Shown here piece by piece: positions 11,701 to 22,700 of a stretch of DNA of 64,000 nucleotides (within the stretch, counting starts at the first letter, position 1; each line of letters starts with the position of its first letter). The stretch is from assembly GCF_033568475.1 (NCBI RefSeq), contig NC_133121.1, forward strand, positions 5,332,001-5,396,000. Reading direction: 5' to 3'. The notes under the pieces are model-generated. The model was not told the origin of the DNA and ran no database searches. It saw only the letters and a list, made by a program, of their open reading frames with translations. The position numbers and the translations under genes were made by a program. Origin of the DNA: Henckelia pumila. Its lineage: Eukaryota > Streptophyta > Magnoliopsida > Lamiales > Gesneriaceae.

Positions 11701-13804
11701 GCAGATGAAAAATTGGGCAAAAGCACATGACATCAACAGTTCAAAGGAAAAAACCTTGAATTCTCTCTCAATAATACTACTGGTTGCTTTTCACTTGCAG
11801 GTATGCATCCCGAGCACGCATGTCTCAGTATTTTGTTCCCATTTTTTCGATTGATGGTTAGTTCCTATATTTGTGCCTCTGATGATATGCTTTTTTGCTT
11901 GCTGATTAAGGACTTCTGTCTCTATGAATTGACATGTCTTCATTTCGACAAACAGCATACACCTTTATTATTAATTTACTAAATACCACTCTCATATCCA
12001 TTCCTAATATCATCCTTTCTTTGCAGACTCGAAATCCACCTATTCTTCCTCCATTTTCTGCCATACTTAAAGGTACTGAGACTAAATTTGTTTCCTTCTC
12101 TGCTGCGTGTAATGCCTCTGTTTTCAATGTTCCCCGTCTTAATCACGTACGCGGACATGGGCATCTATGTTTGAGTACCTTTGAAATGAATTTGTCCATG
12201 ACTCTTAATTTTGATGGATTGGCCTAATTACTCCTAAAATTATGTTGATTTCTGGTTGCAACGACTTTTCTCCGGAACGAAATGCATTTCAGATTCTATT
12301 GCCTGGTTTTGTTTTTTTGTCTTTTGTTTCTTATTAAGTGGTTTTTCATCATCTAGATGGGACTGATCCTGAAACAGTAATGAAGTCGATGGTTAATTTT
12401 GTGAACTATGGAAAAAGCAACAAAGAATCCTTGGCTGAGCTCTTTTTCACTCTGCTGATCAAGGTAGTCATGGTTTTTTTTTAGCTTTTGGATTTATTTA
12501 TTGGCACAAGCATTACGCTCTTCAATAACCATGTTTTTGCCTTCACTTGGAGATGCAGTGGCTTAAAAAGGTTTGTTCACTCTAGTGTGCAGCAGTGCAG
12601 CACGGGATAATCCATTACGTGTTATTCTTAAGTTGCGCACTTGCGCTAGACGTGTTGGTCTTGGAAATATTGATTTTACGTCATTTTGTGGAGATAAACA
12701 TGCCTTTCAGTTGTTTTTCTTAATGTTGCAGTTATTTTCTGTTCAAAAATTGTGGCAGAAGGGTATCTGCGCAAGCACATGTGAGGGATCTTGGATATCG
12801 AAAACATGGGATTCTAAAGTTGCTTGTATCAGTGTAATGACACTTCGTTTTCACGCTTCAATTTTTTATGCTCATTTTTGCATTCATGAGATGGTGCTCT
12901 TCAATCTTGACAGGTTGAGGATTTTACCATTCAGTCTCAAAATGTTGCGAGGGCTGTGGGACAAACAGAAGTGAAGCGAATCAATAAATGTATCGAAATC
13001 TCTCTCCAATATGTCTTCTCGTTCTTGGATGGAAAGATCGGAGGTCTTAAATTGAGGGAACTTTTGTTTGACGGTGATAACACTCCTTTCCAACTCCCAG
13101 TGCCGAAAGGATTTCCAAAATTACAACAGGTTGCTGCAGTACCGGACAATGCCTCTCAATCAAATCTGAGCAGAACAGTGCTAATTGGGAAGAAAAGAAA
13201 ACAAGAAACTACTGTCATTATAAAGAAAAAACCTGCGGTCCAAACTCAACATGCTACTCTTTCTGAACCAAGAAATAGAGAGCAACATATGGCAGGCTGG
13301 GATGGGACCTATACAGAAAGTCAGTATGCCATGGCTAGAGGTCGTGTTGGAGCTCAGCCAGGTACAGCTGGGGGTTGGGGAGCAACTCCACAATCAGCGT
13401 CTGCAGGTTGTGGATTAGCGCGGCAACCTATATCTATGAGTTGGGGAGTGCATCAGCCTGTGGCCGGAAGTTGGGGAGTGCATCAGCCTGTGGCCGGAAG
13501 TTGGGGAAGAACTCTGCAGGATGGAAGTTGGGGAAGAACTCAGCCTCAGGATGGAAGTTGGGGAAGAACTCAGCCTCAGGATGGAAGTTGGGGAAGAACT
13601 CAGCAACCTATGGCCGGAAGTTGGGGAGGAGCTCAGCAACCTATGGCTGGAAGTTGGGCAGGAGCTCAGCAACCCATGCCCGGAAGTTGGGCAGGAGCTC
13701 AGCAACCCATGCCCGGAAGTTGGGCTGGAGCTCAGCAACCTGGCGCCGGACAATGGATTGGAGGCTCTTATCCTCTTTGGACAAATCCGAACTACAGAAG
13801 CTGA
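8715..13804 (+). CDS. Cid1-like nucleotidyltransferase (poly(A)/poly(U) polymerase family) with W/G-repeat tail
   Basis: Ten exons: 8715-8733, 9809-9997, 10222-10398, 11015-11199, 11705-11800, 12027-12072, 12357-12463, 12559-12570, 12732-12833, 12914-13804. All borders are GT/AG and phases agree, giving 607 residues. Residues 82-96 carry the catalytic signature: GS, then DLD (D94, D96). D159 in VECDISVEN fits the third acidic ligand. The stretch MKNWAKAHDI starts the PAP-associated helical region, and LWQKGICAS...VEDFTIQSQNVARAVG matches the conserved C-terminal part of the plant nucleotidyltransferase family. Such enzymes add nucleotides to RNA 3' ends; nucleotide choice cannot be read here. 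The last 130 residues are low-complexity with SWG/SWAG repeats. Exon 8 is only 12 nt (WLKK). Exon 1 encodes just MALRAK and is the least certain. Confidence 0.88.
13439..13745 (+). repeat. Coding minisatellite giving SWG/SWAG repeats
   Basis: About ten tandem units of 27, 30 or 33 bp inside the last exon of the nucleotidyltransferase gene. Every unit length is a multiple of three, so the frame is kept. The first two units (13439-13468 and 13469-13498) are identical. Units read SWGVHQPVAG, SWGRTQPQDG, SWGGAQQPMAG and SWAGAQQPMPG. The whole tail has seven SWG, three SWAG and several extra GW or W residues. Confidence 0.92.
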
Positions 13805-14659
13805 GATGCATGATGGTGAGTTCTTGAGATTCAAGTTTATATCATCTCCTGGCTTCTAGTTGTTACATATTACCTTGTACTTTTTGTTATTACATGTTTG
13901 ATTTGTCCAAACATGTTGGTTAGAAGGCAGATAATTGTGAAGTCATGACTGACGAAACTGTTTGGAGTTCAATCTTCTTGTGAATAACATAGAAGAAAAA
14001 ACAAGCCTGAATTGCTCTGTGAATCTTTGGAAACGCCCACCTTTCAAATTATATCAAATGGAAAATTTTTCGATTTCCATCTTTATATGGGAGCCAGCGG
14101 CCCTTTGCATCTGTTTTGTGCTCGTACGTTCATTTGAAGTTAAATCAATTCATTTAAAAATGATTGTGGACTAATACTAAGATTAACAACTTTATGTGTG
14201 ATTTCTTATAAGATTACTCATGGTTTGTAGTTATTTTGTGGATTATCATTAGTTAGAATAATTGTTGTAGATGTTGGACGCTTTAAAATTTTGGCATTTT
14301 TTTGTGTATTTATTTTGTGGATATTATAAGGTTGAATGCTTTTGCGGTATGAGTATTAAAAACTTGACACACCATGACGTCCAAAGTAGGTTTTTTAAAA
14401 TAGTATAGAATCTGTAGATGGTATACTCATGTTACAGGGTTGAATGCATTTTTGCTCGTGTTTTGATTACCTCTGTTTATACCTCTCGGGTTGTTCTATG
14501 ATCCACGAATGAGTCATCCCCATGAACGGTGGATGCTGCACCGGGTGAAATTCACCCGGCAGCATAAAATGAGCCATACCCCCCACAGTCCCACAGATCA
14601 AACTTGCAGTTTTGGTAAGTATCCTTGTTTAGTATCACTATATTGTATTGGCTTTTTGG
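13805..14659. other. 3' UTR of the nucleotidyltransferase gene and spacer
   Basis: No further coding frame is convincing. The region after 13804 should hold the 3' UTR. Nothing else recognised. Confidence 0.4.
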
Positions 14660-15121
14660 TAGAGATGGCAACGGGCAAACCCAGGACCCGCCCTGTATCC
14701 TTTTGGACATGTCCGCCTTGTGAACTCTGGGGATCCAATCTGGATTAAATCCGTTGGACTCATCAGAATTTATATAATTTTAAATTTATTAAATAAAAAG
14801 TTTAAAAATTAACAAAAATTATTAAATTTAATTTTCAAGTTTATATTAATAATATATGACAAAAATATACTCACAAGTTAAAATTTATCGATTTGTATTT
14901 AATTAACAATTAATAACAAAAGAAAAATATAATGATTATATTATTTTTTTTGCAATTAATTGTTAATTAAATTTATTTTAATATTAAATATATCATAATA
15001 AATAAAATCATTCCAATCTAAAAATATTATAAACTCAAATTATGGTTAAAATATTATATATTTAGTATAAAAGATATAATTATAAATACATATACATATA
15101 TTCTATATTTATATATAATAA

Positions 15122-15152
<31 letters not shown>

Positions 15153-15266
15153 TACATTTTGGCGGGACAAGTTTGGCCAAATCTGGAACCCACCCCGGAA
15201 CCGGTTGTCTGGGTCTAGACTTGCCGTGTCGGGGCAGGTTTAGTAGACTGACTCATTGTATCCTTG
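14660..15266. mobile_element. Degenerate non-autonomous hAT-like element (candidate)
   Basis: The left end begins TAGAGATGGCAACGGG, a terminal sequence typical of plant hAT-type MITEs, followed by GC-rich CCCGCC words. The right end carries matching GC-rich words in inverted sense (CCACCCCGG, GGGGCAGG). Candidate 8-bp target copies flank it: CTTTTTGG on the left and CTCTTTGG on the right (7 of 8 match). The middle is very AT-rich with an (AAT)n run near 15123-15152. No transposase. The right terminus matches the left only with a gap. Confidence 0.45.
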
Positions 15267-16636
15267 CTCTTTGGTGAATATATATATTTAGGTTATCACA
15301 TTCTTGTTTCTTCATTAGTTTGGTGTATAATTATTTGCATGAGATTTATATTTTTGGTTTTTTTTTTATATTTGAGAGAAATTTGTTATACTTGGATCTT
15401 GAATCTGAAATTAGTCGAAAATTTCGGTTTCAATTTTGAAAAATTCTTTAAAAAATATCAAAACTGGGGGGAATTTTCAAGCACTTTTAGGCAATTTTAG
15501 GTAAGATAGCATTAGGACGTGTATCTAAAGATGAATATTTAATAATTATAATTATAAATGATAAATATGAGAGTTACACGAGGGGTATGAAACTTAAACT
15601 TTCAAAGAAATTTGTGTACCAAACAATATCGAATCGTACGAGGATGGTTCCACCCGGGCCTGCTACATAAGCTCGACCTGATCATTTCATAGTTTCTCTC
15701 GGTAAATCAAATTGTCAGGAACAAATTATTTATTGAACAAGATCTAATATTATGATCACTGTTATGCATAATTTGGTGCGAGTATTCCACTGATAAGAAC
15801 AACAGAATTGAAGCTAAAACCATCTTATTTCGACTTGGGACGTGTTTTAAGCGATTTCTTTTCTTACCAGATTCAAGCGTCACTCGTGTTTATTATGATA
15901 ATTGATACCTGGCTCCTCTTGGTGCTGCATCAGTTCCACCACCATGAATTTTTCAGTCTTCTTCCTTCTCATTTGCTTTGTAGCTATCTTAGTAATGGTC
16001 TCTTTTGCTGTTTTTGACTTGTTGGAGCTCCAAATATGCCTCAAGAAACCTCCTACGAGCCCATGGAAATAATCCTTTTCTATTTTTGTCACGGACCATA
16101 TATTTCCCAATCTCCTCAACCACTCTTTCGGGCATAGGCTTCGCGACTGCTTCTTGAATGAATTTTTTCCCCGTTTTCCCTCTGTACAAATGTGTTGCTG
16201 CTCATCTTTGATCGATGATTACCATGATCGGCTGTTCGCCTTTGTTATTAGGAGGATATTGGTTTCCAATTTCCGTATCTTATATCTACACCATCACATG
16301 ATTTCATATCCAACTAGGACCTCCATGATGTGGTTTGGCCGATCACACAATGAATACCCCTGCATCAGTGATGATCTGTGCATTTAAAAAAAATGTGTCA
16401 AGAGGACCGTTCAAATCAATTACTAGCATCAAAGCCCATTGAATTTCTCAATTCATGATCAGTTTTCAAAAAGTTGCTTGCTAAAACTTGTTATGTGACC
16501 GGATCCATTTGGTTTGTTGAGAAAATCTCCTTGGTTTACTACGAAAATGACAGAATCCACAAGATATGAGCAAAATAATACAAATTCCTACCTGTTGTAA
16601 GTCTGGTAGTCATCTGCAACAAAGAATAACTTCAAA
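15267..16636. other. Spacer with an unidentified minus-strand reading frame (15989-16189)
   Basis: At 15989-16189 the minus strand reads an open, protein-like stretch (FIQEAVAKPMPERVVEEIGKYM...FPWARRRFLEAYLELQQ) that is less AT-rich than its surroundings. Codons continue in another frame toward 15880, and stops lie just upstream, so it looks like a decayed coding fragment. I do not recognise the family. It lies downstream of the PPR gene but no splice link to it is apparent. 16400-16636 should include the PPR 3' UTR. Confidence 0.35.
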
Positions 16637-18731
16637 TCATTTTACATGAAGCAAAGAATTAATCTTGACTGGGGGCAATTCGTTTCTCGGCACACCCTTG
16701 GAAATTTTGATCATTTCCCTTAACAACCATAGGACTGGATCTGAATTTGATGCAGATGAAAGTGATGCTGATAGTTCGGTTTGAATAGCATGGAGTAAAA
16801 CCTGCGAGTTATATGCAACCCATGTTATGTGTTCCGTTGCCAATGCAGGCTCTCCATTGTTGGCCAAGTATGTCAACAAAGTCACATGGGACTCTAAACA
16901 TTTCACATTACAAATGAGATCACACAGTAACTTAGACGCTTGATGATAAAAACCTGCAGGTTAATTTTCGGATGTTAAAGGAAACACATATGACATAAAA
17001 AGCATACGATTTTTAGTAAGCAATTATATTTCAAGGTGGGAAAAATTAAGTGTTTATGCAAGTTGATAGATCACCATCTCTACAAAGGCAGAGAATAAAC
17101 GTATTCAGTAAGGTAGCCGCGAGTGTCGCATCCTGTTCAACTGACTTGTTGAAGACTTCAAGAGCTTTTTCAAGATCTTTTGCCCGGCAAAGGCCTTCGA
17201 GCAGGAACAAGTAGGCTGTAGCATCAGGATCCAGCCCTTTTCCAAACATGTGGTAGAACATGTGACACGCATCTTCAATCTGGCCAATTTCTGAGAACTT
17301 TCGAATCAGAATATTATAAGTTTCCAGATTACCACAACAACCACTAGTAAACATCTCGTCCCATAGGCGTTTAGCAGGACGCACTAGATCCTCCCTGCAG
17401 CACGCTTCAAGAAGCAAATTATAAGATGAAACATCTGGGCAAAAGCCTTTCTTCTTCATCTCCTGCAGAACTGAATAAGCTTCTTTAACCCTCTTAGCCT
17501 TGCACAGGAGGGAGACCATAGTACTGTAACTCTCAAAACTCGTGAAATACTCTTTTCCCGACAAGAGTTGGAAAATATCAACCAATTCATCTCCTTTTTC
17601 ATGCTTACCAAGATTCTCACTCAAGTTCGTCAAGGTAAGTAAAGTTGGCATTTTTCCTTTCTCAAGCATGAACTTTAAAAACGAGACAGCACGCAGAGGG
17701 TCGACACTTGATACAGATCCTATTAACACATTGAGGACATCATCCTCGATCGGAAAGTTCCCATCTACAATCACTTCCCCCAATTCCTTTGCTTCGCATA
17801 TCAGCCTTTCTGAAACCAACAGAAAAATAAATTCTTTGTAGTCATTACACCTTGGAGCCACTCCTAATTTACGTTTCTTCTTTAAAAGCATATGTACATC
17901 TGCCACACTTCCCATCTCACGCAACATCTCAGCAGCAACCCTGTAAGCCATAAAATCAGGCTTACACTCTCTTTTCCTCAACTCTTCCAAAGCATGCACC
18001 ACATCTCTACCTTTAAACTCTGTGCACAGTCCATGAACCACCAACAATGCAATAACTGACCCATTAATACCTGAAAAATCAACCTTTCTGACTTCATCCA
18101 ACAAACTTAAAACCTCCTCCAATCCATTTTTCCTAGAAACCGACCACACGAAAACACCAAAACCGAGAGTACTCAATCCAACATCTGCACGAATCATTTC
18201 ATCAAACACCTGTCGTGCGCTATTCATACTCTCTTCAGAAGCTAGAGCCGCAAGAAGTGAGTTGCAAATTTCTGGTCCCATCAACGAAATGTCGGAAACA
18301 TACTCGCGGAAAACCGTAAATGCCAAATGGGTTTTCTTCCCCGCAACAAACGAAGCGATGATCGAGCCATAAACAGACGGCTCAAGAGGGACCTTGTGAA
18401 CTCTGACCTGCTTCAAAACCTTGTCGATTGAATTGAATTGCCGGGAAATGGAGAGGGACTTGAGGACTGATCGGTAAGTGACGGTGGTGTGAGAGAACCC
18501 CGGCTGTTGGGAGGCCCAGTTGAAGAATCCGAACGCAAGAAAGTGGTGATGTAGGAGAAAAGGGTCGATGACCCTTGCCACCAGCGTCGGGCTGAGTGAT
18601 TCCCGGCAACCGAGTCTGTGGAGGGTTTGCTCCAGAACGGGAGTCCACGGCCGCGACGACACCTTGTGATCGGAGGAACTGATAAGCGCGCGGCTTATCA
18701 CAGTCGCCAACTCAGTAGCCGAACGCCTCAT
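16637..18731 (-). CDS. Pentatricopeptide repeat protein (At5g14080-like)
   Basis: Two exons on the minus strand: 18731-17075 and 16953-16637, joined by a 121-bp GT/AG intron in phase 1; 657 residues. The start is the ATG at 18731 (MRRSATELATVISRAL). The N-terminal part resembles the Arabidopsis protein At5g14080 as I recall it (RPWTPVLEQTLHRLGCRESLSPTLVARVIDPFLLHHH, FFNWASQQPGFSHTTVTYRSVLKSL). From about residue 100 helical PPR units run through the protein; the clearest are YSTMVSLLCKAKRVKEAYSVLQEMKKKGFCPDV and the next unit, SYNLLLEACC. PPR proteins bind RNA, usually in mitochondria or plastids; the serine- and arginine-rich N-terminus would suit an organelle signal, but that is inference. 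The last exon (about 105 residues, FYHQASKLLCDLI...) lacks clear PPR motifs. Confidence 0.9.
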
Positions 18732-19764
18732 TGTATCGGGTGGGGTGGTGGTTAGGCTTGTAAGAGCCGTTCACTTCCCGCCATTTCCCAAATGATCAAA
18801 TTTGGGAATTCTATTATAAATTTGTGCATAATATGATCATCTTGTTTTATTTTAAAAAGGTGGAACCCACTAGACTACTATCTTTCGGGTGTGTATTTGA
18901 TAAACCACGAACATGGTTAACTTATCGACGAGTCCAAAACTATCTACAAGCTCAAAAAAATATGATTTTTCTAGGATTTGAATTTATAATTTTAATATCA
19001 AGCTTTACTCGTTTAACCAACTCAATTATTTTTTCAGAAAATATGATTTTTCTAAGATTCGAATTTATAATTTTGATATCAAACTTTACTCGCTCAACCA
19101 ACTCAACTATCCTTGAAAGGATGTATGTCATATTTTGGGTAATAGAAAAATGAATAACAAATATTAATTTAAAAAATGAAGTACAAATGTTTTTAATATT
19201 CATAGGGTGTACTAGATTTTTCCAATCTAGATTGTATTTTTTAAAAAATAAATAAATTCTACATATGAAATATGAGAAAATCCTTGGACTCAATCTCAAT
19301 GGATATAATTAAACACAACACCATTAACTCAAGAAAATATGATTATCATAATAAAGTTCACTTTTCATGCTGTATATTGTTGAACATATTAAAGTATGTT
19401 TAGTTCCTATATAAAGTATAAACAAGTCTCTATATTTTACAATTCTTTCTCTTGTTATAGAAGACGCAAAACAACTCAAAGAATATATATGCAACGTCTG
19501 AAAAAAAAAAGTGATTATTTGTTTTTTCTTCGCAAATTTCTCCCCTTCGAATAAATATTGGTTACCCAATTCCAAAATTTATGGAAACATGCAGATGTTG
19601 TTTCCAAATCATAGCCCAGAGGCCAGAGCTCCTGGACCACCAAAATCACTAGTTCTTTGCCTACTTCAACTTGTTATTTACATCTTGCAATGTCGTATCT
19701 TGTTTCCCCGCAAGCATCGTCCTCATTTAACTAGCATGAGCACTGAATCATCACTAGCACAATG
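18732..19764. other. Spacer between the PPR gene and the CBS-PB1 gene
   Basis: The PPR gene's promoter and 5' UTR should lie in 18732-18900, but no distinct TATA box is seen. The PPR gene and the CBS-PB1 gene point the same way, so the latter's 3' UTR lies in about 19560-19764. The middle holds the tRNA-like duplicated repeat at 18961-19110. Confidence 0.4.
18961..19110 (-). repeat. Tandem duplication of a tRNA-like (SINE-type) segment
   Basis: Two direct copies, 18961-19029 and 19042-19110, 81 bp apart and alike over about 69 bp. On the minus strand each reads GAGTTGGTTNARCGAGTAAAG, like a tRNA A box, then about 30 bp later AATTCRAATCYTAG, like a B box (GGTTCGANTCC). This is the layout of a tRNA-derived SINE head. 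No tail or target duplication is seen, so it is a remnant. Confidence 0.5.
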
Positions 19765-22700
19765 TCACCATTTAGCACGCTTCAAGTAGACCAACACGCA
19801 AACACCAGTAGCAACAATCGCCCCTGCAAAAACGCTGGTGCGCAGAGTGATCGCTCCAGGTTTTTGTGTGGTTCCTGCATCAGAAGAGGGATTCCCCTCG
19901 CTTGCATTGGAGTAATCCACATGCAACCTCAAAACCTGGCAATTTTTAGATTGGTTCAACTATAAGATATAACTGAAAGGACTAAATAACAAAAAAATAT
20001 ATATATCAATCAAACTATGAATGCATTCTCAATTTTTTTAAACAACGAATTTCTATATATAATATACCAGGAAAGGAACCATTTTCACACCTGTAGTCGG
20101 GCTGATCTCGCGTAGTTAACAGCATTAACAAGATCTCCATCCGTGGTGAGCAGGACTCTATCGCCTTCATCATCCTCGTACTAAGAAAGAATTTAAACAA
20201 GACATCAAGAAGTGTTAAAAGCAAAAATATTATGGGAACCATCTGATGCATTTGCACTCACCGAAAGTTGAGGGCGACCATGATCATAGGCTTCATCCAC
20301 ACCCACCTTTCGCATAATAGCAGAAACAAGCTCGTATAAATTATCTGCGCCTGAATAGGGAAGCGGAAAATAAGAACAAACAAAACATCTAAAACTCATG
20401 CTTATAACAAGAAGCCGTAGTTCTGCCTGCATTTCAACATGCCATAAGTTTCATTTACTCTCTAATTTCGTTGAAATTGAAAACTCGACCGACCACCAGC
20501 ATTTGATACTGCTATTAGTAATCCAACTTAAAGAAATGATTTAAAGAAATTATTTGGTTTACACAGCTGACAGAATACAGATGACATTAAATATCTCATC
20601 TGAATAAAGAAGACCTTTTTTTTTTTTTGAGAAAGAATAAAGAAGACTTTCTTAAACAAGAGACATCTTTTCATACTCACCAGAGCTCAATCGATTTACA
20701 CGTCCTTGATGATCCTCAAATTTGAACGAAAACAAATTTCCAAGACCAAGAGATGGGTATGTAGGCTTTACTTGTTCTATTCCATCTGATGCCATATATT
20801 GGGACATTGACATGTCGCTGCAAGGAAAAGCACACAAGTGTTTGTAGTCATGCCTAGGTATCATTTGAACAATTAATGGGTTTAATTAATCAAAACCATA
20901 AAGGAAGACCTGTGGGAGTCACAATCATCCAGGGGTTCTAAACTTAGGGCCGAATCCCAGAACTTTTGCATCACTGTATTTGCAATGTCATTGGCAGCAC
21001 CAGAACCACTTTCCGCCTTCATAAAAGATATAATTTTTTACTATCTACACAATCTTGAGAAAGCATATTGAGTATTGACACACTAGCATGTTCACTAACT
21101 CTATTTTGTTCTCATTTTAAAAATTGCATTCTCAATATTGGTAAAAGTAAGCATATTCAAGGAGTTTTAACTGGGTATTGTCAAGTAAAATATGAAGTCA
21201 TGACGACTTGATAAAATGGTATCCCACAGGGGGGGGTCGCCTAGAGACAATAGTGTGAAAACCATAGACAAAGGTCACAAATAAAGTGACCGAAGAGCCA
21301 AGCCCAACCATTACAGTCAGGAGAAGCACGGGCGTGACGTCCTGGAAGCGAACGTGTAAAGCATAGCGCTTTTCGCATATCACTTATCCCGGTATCCATT
21401 TCAAAAGTCATTGAGAGAGAGGGGGAAAAAAGGGTATCAAATGCACTGGAAACTGCAATGACTCCACACAATTCAGAGAGAAGAACTTTACCATTGCAAT
21501 TGCAGAATGAGTGATTTGCAGCACATCTACGCATGCAGCAATACCTCCATCTGACCCAAAAAAATAATAATAAAAACTCGAAGGTGGCAATAACATCACT
21601 TTAGTGAAAAAAGGTGATCACCTTTGTCCACCACTGGAAGATGTAAAAATCTCCCATCATGCATTACACGCAAGGCTTCGAGAATTGTAGTCTCCAGAGT
21701 TGCACAGTCAGGGTTCTGAGTCATTACCTTGAGAAAGAGAAGTAGCATAGAAACAGGATAAGTCAAAAGACGCATACGTTCAAGAGACACAAACAACCAT
21801 TAATTATTACTTTTTTATCCATTGAATGAAGTTCGAATGTGAGCCTTTTGTTCATCGTGTGTTCAGGTAACTGATATAAAAAAACGTAACAAACAAGACA
21901 CTGGTAACCAGAAGAACCGGCGGGAAGAAACTTGACCTCACTAACTCTACAATACATTATGTTCATTGATATATTTATGACCAAGGAGCAAAAGGTTTCT
22001 CATAATACATGTAACCTATCGTGACAGTCTTATGTATGTCACTTGACGTGAAATAAAGAGTACACTGTTTAAAATATGCAACTTTAGTAAAAGAAGCTTT
22101 AACCTTGTCCACCAGGGTGAGATCTGGTGCGAGATTTTGAGCCATAACTCGCTTGAGTATATCCCTTGAACTGCAATAAACAACCAAAAGTAACTACAAC
22201 AAATGATAAAAGAGAAAACTCAGTTCAATTATTATCTACACATGTTTCTCCAATGTTACCAAACAAATTTTATTTGTGGACAAAAAGTCATACGTTAGTA
22301 TTCCCTGAACTTTTTCTTCTGTCATTATAAGAACTGAATTGACATGAAATCCCTTCATCCTTTGAGCAGCATCATAAACAGAATCTAAAGGAGATACTGT
22401 TGCAACCCTGAAAAGTGATGATATAGAAGTTAGTAACTCCAAACCCAGTGTCAATGAGATAAAGAAAGATGCTCTACAAGTTCCATTGTACCAACGATTT
22501 TCGGAAATGATAGTTGATAAAGAAGGCTTGAACATGAGCTCCTTCAATGTTTCTACAAAAGCTAATGGCATCGAGATATAGAAGAAAGAAAAGAATAAAG
22601 AAACATCTGTCAACATCAAGTTGGTATTGAAATAGAAAAACTTATGAGACAAGTAATGCATCGTGATTAACAAGATGCAAGAAAATGTTCTTTGAGATGA

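Noticed and set aside
13375-13859. Long open frames in all three plus frames and one minus frame over the repeat tail
   Set aside because: Periodic sequence without stops opens every frame. Only the frame joined by splicing to the catalytic exons is supported.
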